This document shows, one piece after another, positions 10,717-20,325 of a stretch of DNA of 64,000 nt. The position numbers and the translations under genes are program-made. Location: positions 1 to 64,000 of the forward strand of contig CAIXZH010000050.1 of assembly GCA_903923905.1 (NCBI GenBank). The letters run 5' to 3'. The DNA is from an uncultured Bacteroidia bacterium (GTDB lineage Bacteria; Bacteroidota; Bacteroidia; Bacteroidales; Prolixibacteraceae). The notes under the pieces were generated by a model. It saw nothing but the letters and a program-made list of their open reading frames with translations. It was not told where the DNA came from and made no database searches. Within the stretch, counting starts at the first letter, position 1. Each line of letters starts with the position of its first letter.

Positions 10717-10889
10717 AAACTAAGTAGAAATTTTCTAATTACAATAGTTGCAAAGGTAATCAATAAATTTTATTGACCTTACCAGATATTTATTATGGAA
10801 TATTAACTATTTTGCGCACCTCTGCCATAGGCAACCATTTTTTATTTAACCCGGAAATAGATTAACATCAATAATTCTTAAACTAGTAG

Positions 10890-12197
10890 ATGATGGAAGA
10901 AAAAAACAAGGAAACACGCAGAAGTTTTATTAAAAAATCTGCTGCAGCATCTGCATTGCTTTCAGTTCCCAATATTATTCCAGCTCATGCATTTGGGGCA
11001 AATGACAGAATCAATGCAGCAGTCCTGGGGGTAAACGGACGGGGAAAAAGCCATATCGAAGGATTAATGGCACAAAAGAATGTTCAAATCACAACTTTAG
11101 TAGACCCTGATCTCAATGTTGCCGGCGAACGGGCAAAAGAGTTTGAGAAGAAATACGGCCAAAAGGTGAATACTTTTCAGGATATGCGAAAAGTATTTGA
11201 CAATAAGGATATTCACGTAGTAACAGTAGCAACCCCGAATCACTGGCATACTCTTGCAACTATATGGGCTTGTCAGGCCGGGAAAGATGTATATGTCGAA
11301 AAGCCTGGCTCTCATAATATCTGGGAGGGTCGTAAGATGGTTGAAGCCGTTCATAAATATGACCGGATTGTCCAGCATGGCGTTCAATTACGTAGTTCTG
11401 TCGCTATCCGCGAAGCAATTCAGCTTTTACGCGACGGATATATTGGGAAAGTTTATATGGCCAGAGGCCTGGTTTTCAGGAAAAGAGGGGATATCGGGAA
11501 TAAACCAGTTGAGCCTGTTCCTGAAGGTCTTAATTATGATCTTTGGACCGGACCAGCTCCAAAGCGGCCATTTACTAAAAATCTGGTTCATTACAATTGG
11601 CATTGGCATTGGGATTATGGCAATGGAGACGTTGGAAATCAGGGAATACATGAGACCGATCTGTGTATGTGGGGTTTAAATGTTGGTTTACCTTCAAAAA
11701 TAACTGCAATGGGAGGAAAGTTCCTTTGGGAAGATTGCAAGGAGACTCCCGAAGTTTTGTCTTCAGTTTTTCATTTTCCTGAGGAAAAGAAAATTATCCA
11801 GTTCGAGGTGCGCCCATGGTACTCCAATGCCGAGGATGGTGCTTCTGTTGGCAATATTTTCTACGGGGACAAAGGATTTATGGTAATTAAAGGATATGAC
11901 ACCTACGAAACATATCTTGGAGATGACAAAACGCCGGGTAAAAAGGGGAAAGAGGGAGGCGACCACTTTAAAAACTTCATTGATGCTGTAAGAGCTCATG
12001 ATTCCTCCATGTTGAATGGTCCTGTTGAAAGTGCTCATCTCTCATCCGCTCTTGCACATCTTGGAAATATCGCTTATCGAACAGGAAGAGTTTTGACTTT
12101 CAACCCAAAATCCGAGTCATTTGTAAACGATCCTGAAGCAGACCGGATGTTAAGCCGCAATTACCGGGCCCCATATATTGTGCCCGAAATTGTTTGA
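10890..12197 (+). CDS. Gfo/Idh/MocA family oxidoreductase, Tat-exported
   Basis: NAD(P)-dependent dehydrogenase family protein, 435 residues. The N-terminus carries a twin-arginine signal (RRSFIKKS followed by a hydrophobic stretch and PAHA), so it is probably exported folded with its cofactor. The Rossmann part begins with NAAVLGVNGRG, and the family EKPGSHN motif carries the conserved Lys. The C-terminal domain includes the HWHWDYGNGDVGNQGIHETD region common in Bacteroidota relatives that act on sugars. Two ATGs one codon apart (10890 and 10893) are possible. Its substrate is unknown, and no sugar-catabolic genes adjoin it. Confidence 0.85.
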   Translation: MMEEKNKETRRSFIKKSAAASALLSVPNIIPAHAFGANDRINAAVLGVNGRGKSHIEGLMAQKNVQITTLVDPDLNVAGERAKEFEKKYGQKVNTFQDMRKVFDNKDIHVVTVATPNHWHTLATIWACQAGKDVYVEKPGSHNIWEGRKMVEAVHKYDRIVQHGVQLRSSVAIREAIQLLRDGYIGKVYMARGLVFRKRGDIGNKPVEPVPEGLNYDLWTGPAPKRPFTKNLVHYNWHWHWDYGNGDVGNQGIHETDLCMWGLNVGLPSKITAMGGKFLWEDCKETPEVLSSVFHFPEEKKIIQFEVRPWYSNAEDGASVGNIFYGDKGFMVIKGYDTYETYLGDDKTPGKKGKEGGDHFKNFIDAVRAHDSSMLNGPVESAHLSSALAHLGNIAYRTGRVLTFNPKSESFVNDPEADRMLSRNYRAPYIVPEIV

Positions 12198-12226
12198 TTA
12201 AATTTTCTCAGAACAAAAGTATAAGT

Positions 12227-12257
12227 AGAGACGCGATTGATCGCGTCTCTTTTTTTT
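12227..12257 (+). terminator. Rho-independent terminator after the Gfo/Idh gene
   Basis: A perfect 10-bp stem, AGAGACGCGA (12227-12236) and TCGCGTCTCT (12241-12250), with a TTGA loop and a run of eight T. It lies 30 bases after the stop codon. Confidence 0.85.
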
Positions 12258-12351
12258 ACCATAGGTGAATAGATAGGTTATAAAATGTTATAACCATTTG
12301 TTTGATAATTTTTTATACTTTTGATGTTAGGAATTAAACAAATAAAAAGTG

Positions 12352-13344
12352 ATGAATTACGATTCAACCCCGGATGTCTACACCCGAATCAAAGATCTTG
12401 AAAAGGAAATCTCTTCATTGCGCGAGCAAATCTATTTCCTTGAAAACGAGAATAAATCGATCCAGGAAGAGAAAGAAAAATACCAGCTCATTTCTGATTA
12501 TGCGTTAGACTGGGAATTCTGGATCGATACCAGGGGAAAATTTAAGTGGATTTCTCCATCGTGTAATGATTTAACTGGTTACACTGCAAATGAATTTTTT
12601 CAGGATACGAATCTATTCTTTGAAATTATTTATGCCGATGATGTAAACCGGATTCGTCAATTTCTGCATGACTCAATCAGTTTTATGCAAATAGGTCAGT
12701 TTATCGAATTCAGATTGCTCACGCGAACCAAGCATCTGAGATGGTGTGAATTAAACAGCAAAGCCATATTTGACCAAAGGGGAAGCTATTTGGGTCAAAG
12801 AGGATCAATCCGTGATATAACCCGGTTAAAAACTGCCCTTGGACAAATCAGGGAAATGTCTGAATCGCAGGTTTGGGAAATGAAAACCAAACAAAAATAC
12901 AGGGACCAAATTGCCGGTAAGGACCGTGAAATGGTCTCCTCACTGGTCAGAATCGCACAAAAAAACGAAATGGTTCTATATTTAAGAAAGAACTTGTCTG
13001 TGATCCAAAATACCCTTCCGGGACCGATCCGGAACAAAGTGTCAGCAATGTTGGTGAAAATTGATGAACACCAGCGTACACAGATTTTTAACTGGGATGA
13101 TTTCAAACTCCATTTTGAAAAAGTTCACCAGGGTTTTTTCGAACGTCTTAAAGGGAAGTATCCGCATCTGACGATAAAAGATCAACGCCTTTGCGCTTAT
13201 ATTCACCTCGGCCTGTCGACCAAAGATATTGCCGGACTGATTAATATCACACCCGAGAGTGCAGAGATCGGAAGGATACGTCTGCGTAAAAAACTCGAAT
13301 TGGACCGTTCACAAAATCTTGCACTCTTCCTTCAAAAGATATAG
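12352..13344 (+). CDS. PAS-domain protein with C-terminal LuxR-like DNA-binding region
   Basis: Probable cytoplasmic sensor-regulator, about 330 residues. An N-terminal coiled coil (about 12-42) is followed by a PAS domain (about 48-160; WIDTRGKFKWISPSCNDLTGYTANEF and the PAC-like RDITRLKT end). A second helical stretch leads to a C-terminal region (about 240-330) ending in LSTKDIAGLINITPESAEIGRIRLRKKL, the helix-turn-helix pattern seen at the end of many Bacteroidota one-component regulators. There is no histidine kinase or receiver domain. The ATG at 12352 is preferred over the GTG one codon earlier. A TACTTTTG at 12316-12323 is a possible -7 element. Ligand and targets are unknown. Confidence 0.75.
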   Translation: MNYDSTPDVYTRIKDLEKEISSLREQIYFLENENKSIQEEKEKYQLISDYALDWEFWIDTRGKFKWISPSCNDLTGYTANEFFQDTNLFFEIIYADDVNRIRQFLHDSISFMQIGQFIEFRLLTRTKHLRWCELNSKAIFDQRGSYLGQRGSIRDITRLKTALGQIREMSESQVWEMKTKQKYRDQIAGKDREMVSSLVRIAQKNEMVLYLRKNLSVIQNTLPGPIRNKVSAMLVKIDEHQRTQIFNWDDFKLHFEKVHQGFFERLKGKYPHLTIKDQRLCAYIHLGLSTKDIAGLINITPESAEIGRIRLRKKLELDRSQNLALFLQKI

Positions 13345-13519
13345 TAGTAAGGCATCTCAAAATTTATTTTTAAATATATTAGGTTCTATATTACTGTTAA
13401 TAAATATATTAAATATTTTTGTTATAACACAAAAATAAATGTTAGGTTTATTTTTGAATATTCCATCTTTTAAAGATTCTTTTTATCCTTCCTTTGCGCG
13501 GAACATCTAAATTTTGGGT

Positions 13520-15538
13520 ATGAGACATCATCAATATCGTAAACTGGCAAATGAAGAAATTGCACAGTTAATTATGCAGGGATGTTATTGCGACGACTGG
13601 AATCTGATTGAGGTCGTTGGTGACTTCTTACCCGATCAAATCAAAAACTCCCGGTTTTCGGGATATAATTACCTGGGGAGATTCGATGAGGAGATTACCC
13701 TGTTCGGAGGGGTAAAGATGAAAACAGGGATCCTTAATGCCCATATTCACAATTGCACAATTGGGAATAATTCACTGATTAGTAATATTAAGAGCTATAT
13801 TGCCAATTATAAAATCGGTGAACGGGTCGTCATTCATAATCTAAACCAACTTGCCGTTGAAAATTTATGTTCCTTTGGGAATGGGATAAAGGTAAAAGTG
13901 ATCAATGAAACAGGGGGTCGCGAAATCCCCATATACGACCATTTGTCGGCTCACGTAGCCTACATCCTGGCACTATACCGCCATCGTACCAAAGCAGTTG
14001 AAGTGATTGAAAAATTCGTTTCCAATTATACTGATTATATCTCTGATACGGTAGGTGAAATTAGCACTGGTGTTCAGATTATTAACTGCGGTATAATGCG
14101 GAATGTTAAAATTGGTCCATATGCTTCGCTCGAAGGGGTCTCTAAACTGATTAACGGCTCAATTAACAGTTCCGCAACTGATCCGGTTGAGATCGGTCAG
14201 GGTGTAATTCTTGAAAATTTCATTGTCTGTTCTGGTTCACGAATCACCGATTCAACACTGATCTCGAACTGTTTTGTTGGTCAGGGGTGCATTCTGGACA
14301 AACACTATTCAGCTGTTGAATCGGTGTTTTTTGCAAACTGCCAGGGTTTACACGGTGAAGCCTGTTCTATTTTTGCCGGGCCCTATACGGTGTCACACCA
14401 TAAATCCACCTTGTTAATTTCCGGGCTTTTCTCGTTTCTCAATGCAGGGAGCGGTTCAAATCAAAGTAATCACCTCTATAAGCTAGGACCAATCCACCAG
14501 GGTATTGTAGAGCGGGGAGCTAAAACGGCAAGTGATTCGTACCTGTTGTGGCCCTCCAGGATTGGCGCTTTTTCTCTGGTGATGGGACGTCACTACAGGC
14601 ATTCTGACACTACAGACTTTCCGTTCTCTTATCTTATTGAGGATAAAGACGAAAGCCGACTGATCCCCGGAATTAACCTTCAGAGTATCGGAATCATTCG
14701 CGACTCCCAAAAGTGGCCCCAACGTGATCGCCGTAAAGATTCTAATTTGCTGGATTTAATCAATTTCAATCTGCTGAGTCCATATACAATCCAGAAAATG
14801 ATCAAAGGAAGGGCAATTCTTATGGAACTTTTAAGTGCTTCCGGTGATACTGCCCCATTTTACACCTATCATGGGATGGTCATTAAAAATAGTGCTCTCT
14901 ATCGGGGAATATCGCTTTACGAGAAAGCAATCTGGAAATTTCTGGGCAATTCATTGATTTCCAGATTACAAAGAAATAAAATCAATATCGTTCAGGATAT
15001 TGCGGATGCCCTTAAAAAAGATACCCCGCTCGGCAGTAACTGTCGGTGGCTCGATCTCACAGGAATGATTTGTCCCTCCGATGCAATAAATCAATTGATT
15101 GATGCCATCGAAAGCGGAGGAATCCATTCGCTTGAAGAGCTAAATGCTTCCATTAGGACTATACACGAAAACTATTATACCTACGAGTGGTCATGGGCTA
15201 TTGATGTTATTGAAGAGTTTTATGGCATCCCGGTGAAGGATTTTACCCCTAAGGATGTGATTGTAATAACCCGCAAATGGATAAGTGCAGTACTCGAAAT
15301 TGACAACCTTCTTTATAATGATGCCAGGAAAGAATTTTCCCTTATCAAGCAAACCGGTTTCGGAATTGATGGCGACAAAACAGCACAGCAACTTGATTTT
15401 GATCAGGTTATGGGTGAATTTGAAACACACGCCGAAGTTGGTTCAATCAGAGATCATATGGTTAAAAAGGAGGCTCTTGGAAAATTGGTGATTGAAAAAA
15501 TGGAGGAACTACTTATCTTAGAATCAATAAAAAACTAA
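13520..15538 (+). CDS. DUF4954 family protein with hexapeptide-repeat (left-handed beta-helix) region
   Basis: About 672 residues. The middle (roughly 60-360) has the imperfect I-G-x4-I pattern of hexapeptide repeats, for example NCTIGNNSLISNIKSYI and VIIENFI-like turns, as in UDP-sugar acyl- and nucleotidyltransferases. I recognise it as the Bacteroidota DUF4954 family, which has no proven function. It precedes glmS by only 5 bp, so it is very likely cotranscribed. A role in hexosamine or nucleotide-sugar metabolism, or in control of GlmS, is an inference from that context. The ATG at 13520 is preferred; a TTG two codons earlier is in frame. Upstream, TATTTTTG occurs at 13414 and 13449 without good -33 partners. 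Confidence 0.8.
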   Translation: MRHHQYRKLANEEIAQLIMQGCYCDDWNLIEVVGDFLPDQIKNSRFSGYNYLGRFDEEITLFGGVKMKTGILNAHIHNCTIGNNSLISNIKSYIANYKIGERVVIHNLNQLAVENLCSFGNGIKVKVINETGGREIPIYDHLSAHVAYILALYRHRTKAVEVIEKFVSNYTDYISDTVGEISTGVQIINCGIMRNVKIGPYASLEGVSKLINGSINSSATDPVEIGQGVILENFIVCSGSRITDSTLISNCFVGQGCILDKHYSAVESVFFANCQGLHGEACSIFAGPYTVSHHKSTLLISGLFSFLNAGSGSNQSNHLYKLGPIHQGIVERGAKTASDSYLLWPSRIGAFSLVMGRHYRHSDTTDFPFSYLIEDKDESRLIPGINLQSIGIIRDSQKWPQRDRRKDSNLLDLINFNLLSPYTIQKMIKGRAILMELLSASGDTAPFYTYHGMVIKNSALYRGISLYEKAIWKFLGNSLISRLQRNKINIVQDIADALKKDTPLGSNCRWLDLTGMICPSDAINQLIDAIESGGIHSLEELNASIRTIHENYYTYEWSWAIDVIEEFYGIPVKDFTPKDVIVITRKWISAVLEIDNLLYNDARKEFSLIKQTGFGIDGDKTAQQLDFDQVMGEFETHAEVGSIRDHMVKKEALGKLVIEKMEELLILESIKN

Positions 15539-15543
15539 ATAAG

Positions 15544-17382
15544 ATGTGCGGAATAATAGGATACATTGGACAGGAAAATGTATATCCGATTCTAATCCAG
15601 GGTCTTCAGCGACTGGAATACAGGGGCTATGATTCAGCAGGTATTGCAATTTTAAACGGCTCACTAAAAGTTTTTAAATGCAAGGGAAGAGTTTCGGATC
15701 TGGAGCAACATGTAAAAGATGAGGATATTTCCGGAACAATAGGAATTGGCCATACACGTTGGGCAACTCATGGTGAACCAAACGACCGGAACGCTCACCC
15801 GCATACGTCGATGAATGGTAAATTTGTCCTTGTCCATAACGGAATCATTGAAAACCATACCGAACTTAAAACTGATCTAATGAAAAATGGATTCCGGTTT
15901 CAATCAGAAACGGATACCGAAGTTCTGGTAAATCTGATAGAATATTTTTACAGTAAGGGAGAAGCTATAGATGGTGAAATGGCTATTCGGCTTGCTCTTT
16001 CAAAAGTAGTAGGTGCCTATGGAATTGCAGTAATCTGCACAAAGGAAAAGGATCAGCTAATCGTTGCCCGAAAAGGGAGTCCTCTGGTGATTGGGGTTGG
16101 AGAGGGCTCCTATTTTATAGCATCGGATGCTTCTCCAATCATTCCATATACCAGGAATATGATCTACCTGAATGACAACGATGTGGCCATTATCAACAGG
16201 CAGGGTCTAATCCTGAAAACTGTTGAAAATATTCCCGCAGTGTTCAATATCACTAAAGTCAGCATGACCATTGGTGAAATTGAAAAGGGGGATTTTGATC
16301 ATTTCATGTTGAAAGAAATCTTTGAACAACCCAAGATTATTGAGGAGACCTTCCGTGGGCGCATTACATCAGATCATTCGACAATTATACTTGGAGGTTT
16401 AATGGATGTTTTCCCAAAATTACTCAGTGCACAACGCATTATTATTATTGGTTGTGGCACTTCATGGCATGCTGCTCTTGTCGGTGAATACCTTATCGAA
16501 ACCTATGCCAGGATTCCGGTTGAAGTTGAATATGCTTCTGAATTCAGGTACCGGAATCCGATTTTGACTAACACGGACGTGGTCATTGCTATCAGTCAAA
16601 GCGGAGAAACTGCTGACACTCTTGCCGCAATAAGAATGGCCAAAGCCAATGGTGCAACCGTTTTGGGTATCTGTAATGTAGTGGGATCAACAATAGCACG
16701 CGAAACAGAGGGTGGTGTCTTTACCCATGCGGGAATTGAAATTGGAGTTGCTTCAACGAAAGCTTTTACGGCACAAGTTACCGTTTTAACACTACTGGCA
16801 CTAAAACTGGCAAAGGAAAATGAAAAGATGACTCAGGAAACCTATCAGTGCCTAATTCAGGAATTGATTAATGTACCTGCAAAAGTGCAATCAATTCTGC
16901 AAAAACATCTACATATTAAAGAAGTTGCATCGAAGTACAAGAAGGCAACCAATGCCCTATATCTGGGTCGTGGTTTACTTTTCCCGGTAGCATTGGAGGG
17001 TGCTCTAAAACTTAAGGAGATCTCCTACTTGCATGCTGAAGGATACGCCGCCGGAGAGATGAAACATGGCCCTATCGCCTTGGTTGACGATAACCTTCCA
17101 GTAGTAGTAGTAGCTGCAAGAGACGATTATTATACAAAAATCGTAAGTAATATCCATGAGGTTAAGGCCCGCAAAGGCAATATCATTGCGGTAGTAACTG
17201 AAGGGGATAATAATCTCAACAGTCTGGTCAACGATTTATTTGAAATTCCGGAATCACATCCAATCGTAACTCCGATTTTAGCAATCATTCCTCTACAATT
17301 GTTTTCCTATTATATCGCAGTAAGCCGCGGATGCAATGTCGACCAGCCCAGGAACCTGGCCAAATCGGTAACCGTGGAGTAG
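15544..17382 (+). CDS. glmS: Glutamine-fructose-6-phosphate aminotransferase (isomerizing)
   Basis: Makes glucosamine-6-phosphate from fructose-6-phosphate and glutamine, the first committed step to UDP-GlcNAc for peptidoglycan and lipopolysaccharide. It is 612 residues, the normal length. The N-terminal glutaminase domain starts MCGIIGYIG, with Cys2 the nucleophile after Met removal, and has GHTRWATHG near 73-81. Two SIS isomerase domains follow (IIIGCGTSWHAALVGE and SQSGETADT; then LYLGRGLLFPVALEGALKLKEISY). The C-terminus PRNLAKSVTVE is canonical. No glmS ribozyme or leader fits, because the gene lies 5 bp behind DUF4954. Confidence 0.97.
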   Translation: MCGIIGYIGQENVYPILIQGLQRLEYRGYDSAGIAILNGSLKVFKCKGRVSDLEQHVKDEDISGTIGIGHTRWATHGEPNDRNAHPHTSMNGKFVLVHNGIIENHTELKTDLMKNGFRFQSETDTEVLVNLIEYFYSKGEAIDGEMAIRLALSKVVGAYGIAVICTKEKDQLIVARKGSPLVIGVGEGSYFIASDASPIIPYTRNMIYLNDNDVAIINRQGLILKTVENIPAVFNITKVSMTIGEIEKGDFDHFMLKEIFEQPKIIEETFRGRITSDHSTIILGGLMDVFPKLLSAQRIIIIGCGTSWHAALVGEYLIETYARIPVEVEYASEFRYRNPILTNTDVVIAISQSGETADTLAAIRMAKANGATVLGICNVVGSTIARETEGGVFTHAGIEIGVASTKAFTAQVTVLTLLALKLAKENEKMTQETYQCLIQELINVPAKVQSILQKHLHIKEVASKYKKATNALYLGRGLLFPVALEGALKLKEISYLHAEGYAAGEMKHGPIALVDDNLPVVVVAARDDYYTKIVSNIHEVKARKGNIIAVVTEGDNNLNSLVNDLFEIPESHPIVTPILAIIPLQLFSYYIAVSRGCNVDQPRNLAKSVTVE

Positions 17383-17400
17383 AAGCAGAGAGATGAGTGA

Positions 17401-17435
17401 TAAGTTATGAGTTAAAAGTGATAACTCATAACTTA
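17401..17435. terminator. Hairpin between convergent glmS and envelope operon
   Basis: A 14-bp perfect inverted repeat, TAAGTTATGAGTTA (17401-17414) and TAACTCATAACTTA (17422-17435), with a 7-base loop, five bases before the stop of the convergent gene. The stem is AT-rich, so it would be a modest terminator; no long T-run follows. Confidence 0.45.
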
Positions 17436-17439
17436 AAAC

Positions 17440-18276
17440 TTACATTTTTAAGATCAACCGGGGACTAAGTGGTAGTGACTTATAAAGAATCGTAGCATCC
17501 GACTTGGGGATAACAATCTCAATATGAGGCTTAACCGGTTCCCTGTTAAATTTAGTTAATGCCTGTATTGATCTTGAAATCTCATTTTTGTTATATTTCC
17601 TGCGGATATCCGAAATAAGCTTCAGGCCATCTGCGTCGGGTTGTTCGTTCTGTGAAATGATAAGTCTTAAGTTACGTTCAAATTCCATAACAACAAGAAC
17701 ATCACCTAGCTTTGCCTCCTTAGGCTCAGTGACCATCTTATTGGCTTCAAGGGTATCTTTAGGCGCAATTTTTTCAACATACGATATCTTGGGGATAGTA
17801 GCCTCGACATTTCGAAGTACAAATGGTTCAGCCATCCAACCCAACAAAGCATCCTTATTGTACAACTTAATTGAATTACTGATAGTTGCATGAATAATAT
17901 GACACTCGTGCAAAGGTATACCCTTGAGTTCCAGGATGGCCAGGTTATTAATCAGATCCAGGACAAGATAAGTGGAATCCTCTGTAGCAAGAATTAACCT
18001 GGACCGAAGCAAATTTTCCTTTCGCTTCAACTCAAGAAGTTTATTTTGGGAATCTTTACTATTACTGATTGTTTCAGTGGCAGTTGCAGTATCCTCACCG
18101 GGATTAATAATTTCATCCTTACCAACCTTTTTCTTTTCTTCAGAATAATTCCTGACTGTTGCTTTTGGCAGAGGGTTCTTTGTGAAAACAGGACGAATAA
18201 TGGTCGTAATAGCAACAAATATGAGACAAGCAGTTAATAACAGAGTAATGATCCAAAAGGCTATCTTATTTTTCAT
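17440..18276 (-). CDS. Unknown membrane-anchored protein in L,D-transpeptidase operon
   Basis: I do not recognise this 278-residue protein. One hydrophobic segment at about 6-30 would anchor it in the inner membrane with the rest in the periplasm. A Ser/Thr/Glu-rich linker (about 40-75) and a short helical stretch (about 80-95) precede a mixed alpha/beta part. It has no catalytic motif I can name. It is the last gene of a tight three-gene run with two L,D-transpeptidases (10-11 bp spacings), so a role in cell-wall crosslinking or its control is a reasonable guess from context only. Confidence 0.6.
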   Translation of the reverse strand: MKNKIAFWIITLLLTACLIFVAITTIIRPVFTKNPLPKATVRNYSEEKKKVGKDEIINPGEDTATATETISNSKDSQNKLLELKRKENLLRSRLILATEDSTYLVLDLINNLAILELKGIPLHECHIIHATISNSIKLYNKDALLGWMAEPFVLRNVEATIPKISYVEKIAPKDTLEANKMVTEPKEAKLGDVLVVMEFERNLRLIISQNEQPDADGLKLISDIRRKYNKNEISRSIQALTKFNREPVKPHIEIVIPKSDATILYKSLPLSPRLILKM

Positions 18277-18286
18277 TGTCGGATTT

Positions 18287-18982
18287 TTAATAAATATATA
18301 CTTTCGAACCTTTACTTAGTGTGTTGTAAACTACTTCGAGGTCTTTATCTCCAAGACGCACACAACCATGAGTCACGGGAAGTCCGAGGAATCGCTGATA
18401 AAGGGTGCCATGAATCATATATCCGTTTCCGATTTCCATAGCATAATCTCCTAATGTACTGTAATCTATCCGCTCCGCCGATCTGGCTGATGGAATTGGT
18501 AATCCATCCTCTATAAATGCCCAGTCAGGTTTTACCCATGGACGGTTCTGCTGCTTATTTCGGACGGTAAAGATTCCTTTAGGTGTCTTAAAGATAATTC
18601 GTTTATTTCCGGCAATTAATAATTCATTTTTACCTGTTGAACAAACTCCTGTCCGGACAGTATCCCCATCAACATTTCGCAGAGAAAAGCGGTTCTCTGT
18701 CGTGTTTACGACAATATAAGGCTTTACCGGCTTAAGTTTCTCAAGCTTGGTTTCAATCGAACTTATAGTACGGCCGGACCGAAGTACCATATTTTCGATG
18801 GCTTCGGGGGATTTCCCTTCAAAAAGAGATTTGCCGGCAAACAAGAATTTCACTTTAAAGGCACTATCCTGAAATACAGGCGTATAAAGAATCATCATTA
18901 CCGACAAACAGAATAGAAATACCGGAATGATCCAAATTAGGATACTGAGAAATGGCCGGCTTTTTTTTTCTTCGATTTCCAT
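18287..18982 (-). CDS. L,D-transpeptidase (YkuD domain), membrane-anchored
   Basis: 231 residues with one N-terminal membrane segment (about 12-34) and a C-terminal YkuD domain from about 88. The catalytic motif is THGCVRLGD with Cys at about 207, preceded by the conserved IHGT His at about 191. Family members form 3-3 peptidoglycan crosslinks or attach proteins to the wall. It sits between another L,D-transpeptidase and an unknown membrane protein with gaps of about ten bases. This catalytic domain is of the classical HGC-R type, unlike the more diverged upstream enzyme. Confidence 0.88.
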   Translation of the reverse strand: MEIEEKKSRPFLSILIWIIPVFLFCLSVMMILYTPVFQDSAFKVKFLFAGKSLFEGKSPEAIENMVLRSGRTISSIETKLEKLKPVKPYIVVNTTENRFSLRNVDGDTVRTGVCSTGKNELLIAGNKRIIFKTPKGIFTVRNKQQNRPWVKPDWAFIEDGLPIPSARSAERIDYSTLGDYAMEIGNGYMIHGTLYQRFLGLPVTHGCVRLGDKDLEVVYNTLSKGSKVYIY

Positions 18983-18993
18983 TATATTGATAT

Positions 18994-20109
18994 TTAGTTT
19001 AATAACTCCGAAAGTGATTTCATCGATCCTACGATAGTAACAGGGGTTCCAACTGCAGCACGGCTAAAAAGTTCATCTATCTCTGAATTTGAAAGTGCAA
19101 TACAACCGCTCGTCCAATCAGCCCCTTTGCCCCCTTCACCATGAATTTCGATCAAACCACCTATTCTGCTGTTTCTTGATATAATACCCTGCTTCTTTTT
19201 GCTGTTAAACATCGCATAATCCTCATCATTGGGATAATTAATTAGCATGGCTTTGTAGTATTTTGAATCTCCGTTACCTTTTTTCTTGATAATTCGGTAC
19301 ATCCCTTCCGGAGTTGCCTTATCGCCGGCAAAAAACTTATTCCCAATCCAGTTTCTGCCAAACTCGACATCGTATTCTTTACTTAGTTTCCCTTTATAAT
19401 AAAGGTATCCTTTATGTTGTATCTTGTCGACAATGAAAGCATATGCGTTATTCTGCGCAGACAATCGAATAGTAGCTGCAAACCAGCTTTGCCATTTTGA
19501 AAAGCTGCTGAAATATTCTTTTAAAAGTACATTGACCTCTTTATCAGCAATGCTGATCCTGATTTTGCCTTCATTGAGTTTTTTGGTAGCAAGCATGATA
19601 TCTCCACTACTGAAAGCATTTAGACCCTGTTCCAACGACAACTTCCCAAATTCATAATTTTTTCTCAGACTTACTTTTAACGGCAGGTGGATGAACAGAT
19701 CATGGTAGTTGTCTAATTTTTTCTTGAGCAATTCAGCTTCCTGCAAATATTTCATCTTTAATGAATTCTTATTTGCACCCGAAGAGGCATTGGCCTCCTC
19801 TGCTTTTAAAGTAGCAGTTAAGATGAGCCCCCTTGCCTTTGAATAATTTCTTTTGAAGAAAATTCGTTCATTTTGAATCTTCCATTCTATTAGAGCAGCC
19901 TGATATTTTCGTTCAGCAGCTCCATAGTACTCAGGCGAATACACATCGGCATTAGCTCTTTTTGCCTTCGCCAGTATTGATTGACATGATTTAAATTCGG
20001 TTAAAGGTGGCTTTTCCATGGTTAGGATGAGCACCATATAAACGATTACAAATATTGAAAGTAGTATTCCAAAACTAACAAATAATTTCTTTTTCCAGCC
20101 CAGTTTCAC
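18994..20109 (-). CDS. L,D-transpeptidase with N-terminal domain shared with adjacent lipoprotein
   Basis: 371 residues. It has a membrane anchor at about 9-30, then a helical domain (about 45-205), then a YkuD-like catalytic domain with EIHGEGGKGADWTSGCIALS (His about 323, Cys about 336). The first part of the helical domain (about 46-105) matches the neighbouring lipoprotein: A-D-x-Y-x-PE-(Y/F)-x-AA, then QN, then RNY at equal spacing. That suggests a duplicated periplasmic domain of DUF4398 type that may bind or sense the wall. It is first in an operon with 18287-18982 and 17440-18276. A TAAATTTG at 20115-20122 lies very close to the ATG and may be chance. Confidence 0.82.
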   Translation of the reverse strand: MKLGWKKKLFVSFGILLSIFVIVYMVLILTMEKPPLTEFKSCQSILAKAKRANADVYSPEYYGAAERKYQAALIEWKIQNERIFFKRNYSKARGLILTATLKAEEANASSGANKNSLKMKYLQEAELLKKKLDNYHDLFIHLPLKVSLRKNYEFGKLSLEQGLNAFSSGDIMLATKKLNEGKIRISIADKEVNVLLKEYFSSFSKWQSWFAATIRLSAQNNAYAFIVDKIQHKGYLYYKGKLSKEYDVEFGRNWIGNKFFAGDKATPEGMYRIIKKKGNGDSKYYKAMLINYPNDEDYAMFNSKKKQGIISRNSRIGGLIEIHGEGGKGADWTSGCIALSNSEIDELFSRAAVGTPVTIVGSMKSLSELLN

Positions 20110-20302
20110 TCTGACAAATTTAGATTAACACTTTTAAAATCAGATATCTCATTCGGGAAGAGCCCTCTTGATATTCATCTGCTATTTCTAATTATTGATT
20201 CGTGGGGCCTTTATTCAGAATCAGGTAAAATCCCCAAAATATATTCCGCGTAAGCGGTCAGCAAAGGAACTGAAAAATATGATTGATTAGGGAACAACCA
20301 TG

Positions 20303-20314
20303 GGGAAATTTCCC
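20303..20314. repeat. Perfect 12-bp palindrome GGGAAATTTCCC
   Basis: A perfect palindrome in the 270-bp gap between the lipoprotein terminator and the transpeptidase operon. It could be an operator for that operon; nothing else supports this. Confidence 0.3.
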
Positions 20315-20325
20315 AAATAAATTTC

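Noticed and set aside
11254-11679. 141-residue plus-strand frame inside the Gfo/Idh gene
   Set aside because: A shifted frame of a well-supported gene, with no start signal or recognisable protein.
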